The notes under the pieces are model-generated. The model saw nothing but the letters and a program-made list of their open reading frames with translations, had not been told where the DNA came from and did not search any database. From assembly GCA_938009055.1 (NCBI GenBank), contig CALLIO010000075.1, positions 1-12,308 on the forward strand: 12,308 nucleotides of DNA. Reading direction: 5' to 3'. This DNA is from an uncultured Altererythrobacter sp. Its GTDB lineage: Bacteria; Pseudomonadota; Alphaproteobacteria; Sphingomonadales; Sphingomonadaceae. The position numbers were made by a program, and so were the translations under genes. Shown in pieces: positions 1-4,967 of this stretch (positions within the stretch are counted from its first letter, which is position 1; every line of letters begins with the position of its first letter).

Positions 1-843
1 GAAGGCACACTTGGAATTGTGACAGCGGCGAATTTGCGGCTTGTTCCGGCCACCGGCGAACGCGTGGTGGCATGGGTTGGTTTAGAATGCCCCCACCGCG
101 CACGCGCATTGCTCCTGTCGATGCAAAGCGCCTTTCCCCAATCTCTCGAAGGGTTTGAAGTGGTGCCCGAGCATTGCTTGGCAAGCGTTTTGGCGCATGA
201 GCCCACTGCCCGCGCTCCCTTGGCTGCGACCCACAATTGGAATGCGCTGCTCGAATTTGTGACGCCCTATTTGGATGATAGCATGCTGCGCAATGAAGTT
301 GAGCAAGCCCTTGCCAAAGCATTTGAAGCCGAGACGATTCAAGATGTCGTCATCGCATCCAACGAAGCGCAGGCAGAAGCCTTGTGGTCTCTACGTGATG
401 GGATTTCAGCCGCCGAGCGCGCGCTTGGCCCTGCAATGCAGCATGACATCTCGGTTCCGGTCGATGCCATGCCGGATTTCATTGAAGATGTTAGCCCGCG
501 CGTCGAAGCAAAATTTGCTGGCACAAAGGTCGCAGCATTTGGCCATTTGGGCGATGGCAATGTCCATTTTCATGTTCTCGCACCCAACAGCGCCGTGCCC
601 GGTGACTGGGAAGAAGCAGAGGGCAAGGTCATCTCCGCCTTTGTCCATGATGAAGTCACCCGCTTTGGCGGCTCGATCAGTGCAGAACACGGGATCGGTC
701 AAATGAAGCGCGATGAGCTGGGCCGATTGGGCGATCCGGTCGCTCTATCACTCATGCGCAGCGTAAAGGTAGCGCTCGATCCGGATGGCATTCTCAACCC
801 CGGAAAACTCGTGCCGCTTGCACCATCGGGCGCTTCATCCTAA
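1..843 (+). CDS. FAD-binding oxidase, GlcD / D-2-hydroxyacid dehydrogenase type (C-terminal part)
   Basis: The frame is open from base 1, so the start lies before the window and 280 residues are visible. Residues 1-6 read EGTLGI, the end of the FAD-binding (PCMH-type) domain, where GlcD-like enzymes have GSEGTLGIVT. The rest is the FAD-oxidase C-terminal domain: GHLGDGNVHFH at about 181-191, SAEHGIGQ at about 227-234 and the closing NPGKL near 266-270. Family members oxidise 2-hydroxyacids (glycolate, D-lactate, D-2-hydroxyglutarate) with FAD and pass electrons to the respiratory chain or an electron-transfer protein. The segment around ISVPVDAMPDFIE is typical of the D-2-hydroxyglutarate/D-lactate branch, but the substrate cannot be fixed from this half. 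An intrinsic terminator follows 14 nt after the stop, so transcription probably ends here. Family assignment is secure, exact substrate is not. Confidence 0.93.
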   Translation, partial: EGTLGIVTAANLRLVPATGERVVAWVGLECPHRARALLLSMQSAFPQSLEGFEVVPEHCLASVLAHEPTARAPLAATHNWNALLEFVTPYLDDSMLRNEVEQALAKAFEAETIQDVVIASNEAQAEALWSLRDGISAAERALGPAMQHDISVPVDAMPDFIEDVSPRVEAKFAGTKVAAFGHLGDGNVHFHVLAPNSAVPGDWEEAEGKVISAFVHDEVTRFGGSISAEHGIGQMKRDELGRLGDPVALSLMRSVKVALDPDGILNPGKLVPLAPSGASS

Positions 844-857
844 AGACCCCACCGCGA

Positions 858-888
858 GGCCTGCGGGGAAACCCGACAGGCCGTTTTT
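858..888 (+). terminator. Intrinsic terminator of the FAD oxidase gene
   Basis: GGCCTG+CGGG (858-867) pairs with CCCG+CAGGCC (872-882), with one bulged A at 876 and a GAAA tetraloop at 868-871. It is followed by G and five T (884-888). The 10-bp GC-rich stem, stable loop and U-tract are all present. It sits only 30 nt before the SapC start codon, leaving almost no room for a separate SapC promoter. Confidence 0.85.
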
Positions 889-918
889 AAGAACAGAATC
901 ACCTTTCGGAGAATTCCC

Positions 919-1701
919 ATGGCGAGCGCGCCGCAACCACAATTGCCCTTGTTCTACAAGGATCTCATGCCCCTCAACAGCCGCGATCACGCAAGCTGGA
1001 AGAGCAAGACGTTTGACGATGCAAGCTTCCTTGCTGAGACACATGCGATCCCCGTTACGGTCGACGAGTTTGTTGATGCGCAGCGCAACTATCCGATTGT
1101 GTTCACTGCTGGCGACAATCCGCTGCCGATCGTGATGATGGGCCTCAATGAAGGCGTGAACACTTTTGTCGATGACAAGGGTAAGCTGACCGAAAACGTC
1201 TATCTGCCTGCCTATGCGCGTCGTTATCCCTTCATGCTGGCTAAACTGACACAGGAAACCGAAGAACTTTCGCTGTGCTTTGACCCGGCTTCGGGCGTTG
1301 TTGGCGATTTCAAAGACGGCAATGAGCTTTTCGAAGGCGAAAACGAGCCAACCGACTTCACCAAGGGTGTGCTCGAATTTTGCCAGAAGTTCGAAGAATC
1401 CGGCCAACGCACCAAGGCGTTCATGGAAGAGTTGGCCAAGCACAAGCTCTTGATGGATGGCGAGATCGCGATCACGCAAAATGACAACCCCGACAATCCG
1501 TATGTCTATCGCGGGTTCCAAATGGTTGACGAAGCGAAATTGCGCGAATTGCCAGCCAAAACAGTGCAAGAGCTGAACAAGAACGGCATGATGATGCTGA
1601 TCCACGCACATCTCTTCTCGCTCAATTTGATGCGGGTGGTGTTCTCGCGTCAGGCGGCTCAAGGCAAAGTTCCAGAGCCAGCACCAGCTGCGACGAACTA
1701 A
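919..1701 (+). CDS. SapC family protein
   Basis: A 260-residue protein that I recognise as the SapC family (named after the Campylobacter fetus S-layer secretion locus). The N-terminal pattern is LFYKDLMPLNSRDHASWK and the C-terminal end is MMMLIHAHLFSLNLMRVVF. In proteobacteria these proteins are widespread, often near TonB receptors or transport genes. Their biochemical role is not established, and S-layer export is an inherited label rather than evidence for this copy. No N-terminal signal peptide is visible: the first residues (MASAPQPQLPLFYKD) lack a hydrophobic core. The ATG start is well supported by GGAG at 908-911, seven bases upstream. The gene stands between an upstream terminator (858-888) and a structured downstream region ending in another terminator (1859-1901). 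Family call is confident, function unknown. Confidence 0.9.
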   Translation: MASAPQPQLPLFYKDLMPLNSRDHASWKSKTFDDASFLAETHAIPVTVDEFVDAQRNYPIVFTAGDNPLPIVMMGLNEGVNTFVDDKGKLTENVYLPAYARRYPFMLAKLTQETEELSLCFDPASGVVGDFKDGNELFEGENEPTDFTKGVLEFCQKFEESGQRTKAFMEELAKHKLLMDGEIAITQNDNPDNPYVYRGFQMVDEAKLRELPAKTVQELNKNGMMMLIHAHLFSLNLMRVVFSRQAAQGKVPEPAPAATN

Positions 1702-1734
1702 GGCGTCTTGACGTCAGATCGTTAACCTGTGTGG

Positions 1735-1763
1735 TTGAAAGCCGCGCGGGCCATACCCATATT
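1735..1763 (+). promoter_or_regulatory. Candidate sigma70-type promoter inside the SapC downstream region
   Basis: TTGAAA (1735-1740, five of six matches to TTGACA) and CATATT (1758-1763, four of six matches to TATAAT) are separated by 17 bases. The inferred start near 1770 lies just before the hairpin run 1772-1890 and its terminator. No gene starts downstream on this strand, so if active it would drive a short RNA. Inferred from box matches and spacing only. Confidence 0.35.
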
Positions 1764-1767
1764 TTCA

Positions 1768-1901
1768 GGGTCGCTGCGGTTCCCCCTACCCTCGCCGCAG
1801 CGGCTGCGCATTTCCGCTTTTGCGGGAGCGCAACTCCCTGAACCTTACCCCGAATTGGGGCCGCCTCGCACTTCAATGTGCGGGGTGGTCTTTTTGGTTT
1901 T
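1768..1901 (+). ncRNA. Structured intergenic region, candidate small RNA or SapC 3' UTR
   Basis: Between the SapC stop and the convergent amidohydrolase lies a run of independent hairpins. Stem 1772-1779/1795-1802 (CGCTGCGG/CCGCAGCG) is a perfect 8 bp. A nested hairpin has outer stem TGCGC (1805-1809) with GCGCA (1828-1832) and inner CCGC-TTTT-GCGG (1814-1825). CCCC-GAATT-GGGG spans 1848-1860. The long terminator stem is 1859-1890. A smaller ACCC/GGGT pair lies at 1755-1758/1768-1771. With the promoter-like pair just upstream this predicts an RNA of about 130 nt, but the same structures could simply be the 3' end of the SapC transcript. I do not recognise 6S, SRP, RNase P or tmRNA signatures. 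Confidence 0.35.
1859..1901 (+). terminator. Strong intrinsic terminator downstream of SapC
   Basis: GGCCGCCTCGCAC (1859-1871) pairs with GTGCGGGGTGGTC (1878-1890) over 13 positions with three G-T wobbles. The loop is TTCAAT, followed by TTTTTGGTTTT (1891-1901). The orientation fits transcripts from SapC or from the candidate small RNA. It lies 14 nt before the end of the convergent amidohydrolase gene, which it also shields from read-through. Confidence 0.85.
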
Positions 1902-1915
1902 AGAACAAGCGCGGT

Positions 1916-2860
1916 TTACTCTGCAGCTTGCGCCAGCACTCCGCTTTCGCCAAGCCGCGCCGTGATCGCGGCCAATTCGCGCACCAAGGCCGCGAGCATT
2001 TTGGCCATTGGCTTGGCTCCATCACTCAGCTCAGCCATCGCTGGGTCAAGATAGAGCGTGCGGCACACTTCCAATTGCATCGCGTGAAGACCGCGTGTGG
2101 GCGCAGCATGCTGATCGAGAATATATCCGCCCGAATAGGGGCGATTGTGGCTGTTGGGCGAGCGCTGACGGTCAAGAAAGCTCAGGACCCTGCTCGACAG
2201 GCTGGGATCGCAAGAGGCACCAAACCGGTCCCCCAGCACAAAGCGCGCGATATGCGGCATGCCATAGCGCTTTTTGAGCGGCGGCATCGAGTGCAGGTCG
2301 AGGAGCAAAGCCGCCCCCCAATGATCGCGCAATCGCTCCATCTCCTTGCCCAAAGCGCGGTGATAAGGGCGGTGGATCTGCTCGATACGCTGGTCAAGCT
2401 CAGCTGCAGGAAGCGCGCTGCGCCAAATTTCGCCGAAATTGGGGAGTCTTCGCGGCACCAGTCCCAAGCCGCTTCGCGCGCGGCGATTGGTATGAGGCTG
2501 CTCGGCAACCGATGGATCTTTACCCACCACCATGCCCCAATCGATATCAGTCTGGGCGCGGTTAAGGTCGAGCATTGCGCGCGGCGTTTTGGCGATCAAC
2601 AAGGATGCGCCCGTTTGCGCAGCAACATCGGCTGCGATGATATCAATCAGGCGATCCTCTAGCCGCAGCTTAGAGAAAGCCGCCTCGCGCATATTTTGCG
2701 TTACATGCTCTGGGTATTCGCGCCCACCATGCGGCGCTGCGATCACAATCGGGATCGGCGGCGCTTTATACGTCTGAAGGGTAAAGCTATCTGTTTGCAA
2801 AGTCGGCTTACCTTGCTTTTCTGTCGCCGAATCGGGCGTGATATGAGAACCTTGTGGCAT
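1916..2860 (-). CDS. N-formylglutamate amidohydrolase family protein
   Basis: A 314-residue member of the FGase family, which hydrolyses N-formyl-L-glutamate to glutamate and formate (last step of one histidine-degradation route) or related N-acylated substrates. Visible conserved elements: AAPHGGREYP at 41-50 (the metal-site histidine motif), LLLDLHSMPP at 185-194, LGDRFG at 209-214, PYSGGYI at 241-247 and LHAMQLEV at 258-265. No other hut gene is in the window, so a histidine pathway role is unproven. The annotated ATG has no clear Shine-Dalgarno sequence. An alternative TTG at codon 21 (2798-2800) has AAGG ten bases upstream and would remove a low-complexity leader, so the true start may be there. 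It diverges from cpdR across 97 nt and converges on SapC. Confidence 0.9.
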   Translation of the reverse strand: MPQGSHITPDSATEKQGKPTLQTDSFTLQTYKAPPIPIVIAAPHGGREYPEHVTQNMREAAFSKLRLEDRLIDIIAADVAAQTGASLLIAKTPRAMLDLNRAQTDIDWGMVVGKDPSVAEQPHTNRRARSGLGLVPRRLPNFGEIWRSALPAAELDQRIEQIHRPYHRALGKEMERLRDHWGAALLLDLHSMPPLKKRYGMPHIARFVLGDRFGASCDPSLSSRVLSFLDRQRSPNSHNRPYSGGYILDQHAAPTRGLHAMQLEVCRTLYLDPAMAELSDGAKPMAKMLAALVRELAAITARLGESGVLAQAAE

Positions 2861-2957
2861 TCTGCTACGTGCTGCCCGCTCTTGTTGGCTGTGTCAAAGC
2901 TGGGCAACTAGGGCGGCAGGAAAGATTTCTTAAAACCTTCAGGCTAAGGAGCTTGGC

Positions 2958-3347
2958 ATGGATGATATCGACAAGCTTAAGATTCTTCTCGCCGAGGATG
3001 AAGATGCGATGCGCACTTATTTGCATCGCGCGCTAACCAAGGCTGGATACCATGTGGTGACCGTTGATCGGGGCACCGATGCAGTGCCTTTGCTCGAGAA
3101 AGAGCATTTCGACCTGCTTTTGTCGGACATTGTCATGCCGGAGATGGACGGGATCGAACTGGCGCAGAAATGCTCGGAAGTCTCGCCGCACACCAAGGTC
3201 ATGTTTATCACTGGCTTTGCTGCGGTCACCTTGCGGGCAAGCAAAGAACAGCCGCAGGCGAAAGTCCTGTCGAAACCCTTCCATCTGCGCGACCTCGTGC
3301 TCGAGGTGGAACGCGTGTTTGAAGAGCAAAGCGAAGCCTCTCTGTAG
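2958..3347 (+). CDS. cpdR: Single-domain response regulator, CpdR type
   Basis: 129 residues, a lone receiver domain with no output domain. The acidic pocket is E13-D14 (LLAEDED), the phosphoacceptor D57 sits in LLLSDIVMPEMDG, the switch threonine is T85 (FITG) and the conserved lysine K106 is in LSKPF. In Caulobacter, CpdR is dephosphorylated and phosphorylated through the CckA-ChpT relay. In its unphosphorylated form it acts as an adaptor that delivers substrates such as PdeA to the ClpXP protease, linking the cell cycle to proteolysis. AAGGAG at 2946-2951, six bases before the ATG, supports the start. Sequence character and the divergent N-formylglutamate amidohydrolase plus downstream tRNA-Val context fit CpdR as I recall it in other alphaproteobacteria. 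Another stand-alone receiver is the main alternative. Confidence 0.85.
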   Translation: MDDIDKLKILLAEDEDAMRTYLHRALTKAGYHVVTVDRGTDAVPLLEKEHFDLLLSDIVMPEMDGIELAQKCSEVSPHTKVMFITGFAAVTLRASKEQPQAKVLSKPFHLRDLVLEVERVFEEQSEASL

Positions 3348-3366
3348 AAATAGCAGCGCGAATCGC

Positions 3367-3395
3367 TTGCGCACTTCCAAAGGCCAAGCTAAACG
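3367..3395 (+). promoter_or_regulatory. Candidate promoter of tRNA-Val
   Basis: TTGCGC (3367-3372), 17-base spacer, TAAACG (3390-3395). The inferred start lies about 34 bases before the mature tRNA 5' end, a normal leader length. The icd upstream region has the same TTGCGC box with a TAAAGC partner. Inferred from pattern and spacing. Confidence 0.35.
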
Positions 3396-3435
3396 CGCTT
3401 TCCGCTGATCGGTCGGCGGAACAAAGCGATGGTGC

Positions 3436-3510
3436 GGGCGTATAGCTCAGGGGTAGAGCACTATGTTGACATCGTAGGGGTCCCAAGTTCAAATCTTGGT
3501 ACGCCCACCA
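3436..3510 (+). tRNA. tRNA-Val (anticodon GAC)
   Basis: A complete 75-base cloverleaf including encoded CCA. The acceptor is GGGCGTA (3436-3442) with TACGCCC, and the D-arm is GCTC/GAGC. The anticodon arm is CTATG-TTGACAT-CGTAG, with GAC at the anticodon positions reading GUC/GUU valine codons. The variable loop is five bases, the T-arm is CCAAG-TTCAAAT-CTTGG, the discriminator is A, then CCA. I see no duplicated 3' end nearby that would mark an integrated element. Confidence 0.97.
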
Positions 3511-3551
3511 TCGTTTCTCTCTCCGTTTAGCTCGCTAGAGCCTAGCCCTAC

Positions 3552-3579
3552 TTGCGCCTGCGCTCCCCTCTGCTAAAGC
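3552..3579 (+). promoter_or_regulatory. Candidate icd promoter
   Basis: TTGCGC (3552-3557) and TAAAGC (3574-3579), 16-base spacer, giving a 5' leader of about 37 bases for icd. The -35 hexamer is identical to that proposed for tRNA-Val 185 bases upstream. Pattern evidence only. Confidence 0.3.
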
Positions 3580-3622
3580 GCGCGCAGACTTTCCTCCCAA
3601 AAACGAAATCAACAGGGCAAAC

Positions 3623-4843
3623 ATGCAAAAAATCCAGGTGAAGAACCCGGTCGTCGAACTCGACGGCGACGAAATGACCAAAATCATTTGGCAGTGGATC
3701 CGCGAACGGCTGATCCTGCCTTATCTCGATGTTGATCTGAAGTATTACGATCTCTCGATTGAGAAGCGCGACGAAACCGATGATCAGATCACGGTAGATG
3801 CAGCCAATGCGATCAAGGAATTTGGTGTTGGCGTAAAATGCGCGACCATCACGCCGGATGAAGCGCGGGTTGAAGAGTTCGATTTGAAGCAAATGTGGCG
3901 CTCGCCCAATGGCACTATCCGCAACATCCTTGGCGGTGTTGTTTTCCGCGAACCGATCGTGATCGACAATGTTCCGCGCCTCGTACCCGGTTGGACCGAC
4001 CCAATCGTGGTTGGCCGTCACGCGTTCGGTGACCAATATCGCGCGACCGACACCTTGATCCCGGGCGCTGGTAAGCTGCGCCTCGTGTTCGAAGGCGAAG
4101 ATGGCGAGAAGATCGACCTTGAAGTGTTCGAATTCCAGTCGAGCGGCGTTGCGATGGCGATGTACAATCTCGACGATTCGATCCGCGACTTCGCTCGCGC
4201 TTCGATGAACTACGGGCTTGATCGCGGTTGGCCGGTGTATCTGTCGACCAAGAACACCATCATGAAAAAGTATGATGGCCGTTTCAAAGACCTCTTCCAA
4301 GAAGTCTTTGAAGCCGAGTTTGCTGACAAATTCGAAGAAGCTGGCATCCACTATGAACACCGCTTGATCGACGATATGGTCGCAGCGGCGATGAAGTGGA
4401 ACGGCAAGTTCGTTTGGGCCTGTAAAAACTATGACGGCGATGTTCAGTCGGACACCGTCGCTCAAGGGTTCGGCTCGCTTGGCCTTATGACATCAGTTTT
4501 GATGACCCCCTCGGGCGATTGCGTAGAGGCAGAAGCCGCGCACGGCACAGTAACGCGTCACTATCGCCAGCATCAGGAAGGCAATGCCACTTCGACCAAC
4601 CCGATCGCATCGATCTTCGCGTGGACGCGCGGCATGATGTATCGCGGCAAGTTTGACGAGACACCCGATGTCGTGAAATTTGCCGAGACGCTCGAACGCG
4701 TCTGCATCGAAACGGTTGAGAACGGCAGCATGACCAAGGATTTGGCGCTGTTGATTGGTCCAGATCAGAGCTGGCAGACGACCGAGCAGTTCTTTGAATC
4801 GATCGTGACCAACCTCGAAAAGGAAATGGCCAGCTGGAGCTAA
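3623..4843 (+). CDS. icd: NADP-dependent isocitrate dehydrogenase
   Basis: A 406-residue enzyme of the TCA cycle that converts isocitrate to 2-oxoglutarate and CO2, producing NADPH in the cytoplasm. Length and sequence match the homodimeric, eukaryote-like (type II) class usual in alphaproteobacteria, not the E. coli-type enzyme. Signature segments: KCATITPDEARV (72-83), WRSPNGTIRNILGG (92-105, isocitrate-binding SPNGTIRN), LSTKNTIMKKYDGRFKD (207-223), YDGDVQSDTVAQGFGSLG (270-287, metal-binding aspartates) and AAHGTVTRHYR (305-315, NADP-binding). The reading frame is intact with full-length ends. A weak AGGG about six bases before the ATG serves as ribosome site. The gene has its own candidate promoter and terminator, so it appears monocistronic. 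Confidence 0.97.
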   Translation: MQKIQVKNPVVELDGDEMTKIIWQWIRERLILPYLDVDLKYYDLSIEKRDETDDQITVDAANAIKEFGVGVKCATITPDEARVEEFDLKQMWRSPNGTIRNILGGVVFREPIVIDNVPRLVPGWTDPIVVGRHAFGDQYRATDTLIPGAGKLRLVFEGEDGEKIDLEVFEFQSSGVAMAMYNLDDSIRDFARASMNYGLDRGWPVYLSTKNTIMKKYDGRFKDLFQEVFEAEFADKFEEAGIHYEHRLIDDMVAAAMKWNGKFVWACKNYDGDVQSDTVAQGFGSLGLMTSVLMTPSGDCVEAEAAHGTVTRHYRQHQEGNATSTNPIASIFAWTRGMMYRGKFDETPDVVKFAETLERVCIETVENGSMTKDLALLIGPDQSWQTTEQFFESIVTNLEKEMASWS

Positions 4844-4873
4844 GCTCCCAGTCGATCCTTCGCAGGACAATTC

Positions 4874-4907
4874 AAGAGGGGGGTAGCTGCTTGCTGCCCC
4901 CTTTTTT
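4874..4907 (+). terminator. Intrinsic terminator of icd
   Basis: GGGGGTAGC (4879-4887) pairs with GCTGCCCCC (4893-4901) over nine positions (one T-G), loop TGCTT. It is followed by six T (4902-4907), which can also pair with the preceding A/G-rich AAGAG (4874-4878). It lies 30 nt after the icd stop. Confidence 0.9.
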
Positions 4908-4932
4908 GTGCACACAGACTGCAATCCCTTAG

Positions 4933-4961
4933 GTGACAGCAGCCGGTATCGCGCTTAACCT
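4933..4961 (+). promoter_or_regulatory. Candidate promoter placing the antiporter mRNA start at its ATG
   Basis: GTGACA (4933-4938, five of six matches to TTGACA) and TAACCT (4956-4961), 17-base spacer. The -10 box ends six bases before the antiporter ATG (4968), and there is no Shine-Dalgarno sequence, so a leaderless transcript is the simplest reading. The -10 match is modest. Confidence 0.4.
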
Positions 4962-4967
4962 GCCGGT

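Noticed and set aside
1768..1901. Identity of the structured region as 6S RNA, SRP RNA, RNase P RNA or tmRNA
   Set aside because: None of the conserved sequence blocks of these RNAs that I know are visible; it folds as separate local hairpins, not as one long interrupted stem.
1729..1965. 78-codon plus-strand frame after SapC
   Set aside because: It runs through several hairpins and a terminator into the convergent amidohydrolase; no ribosome site and no protein-like pattern.
2892..2897. Perfect TTGACA on the minus strand before the amidohydrolase
   Set aside because: The sequence 16-18 bases downstream (CAGCAC region) is not a credible -10 box, so no promoter is called.
2930..2943. TTAA followed seven bases later by AGGC upstream of cpdR, considered as a CtrA box (TTAA-N7-TTAA)
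   Set aside because: Only the first half-site matches.
3436..3510. tRNA-Val as an integration site with an adjacent mobile element
   Set aside because: No integrase and no repeat of the tRNA 3' end noticed; the flanking genes are core genes.
3530..3541. GCTC-GCTA-GAGC hairpin behind tRNA-Val as a terminator
   Set aside because: Only four base pairs and no T-tract follows.
3548..4465. Long antisense open frame (305 codons) opposite icd, and similar long frames opposite SapC (835-1662), recA (10154-11110) and alaS (9147-9914)
   Set aside because: They mirror the codon structure of well-identified genes, carry no recognisable domains, and have compositions (many His, Arg, Phe) typical of antisense shadows.
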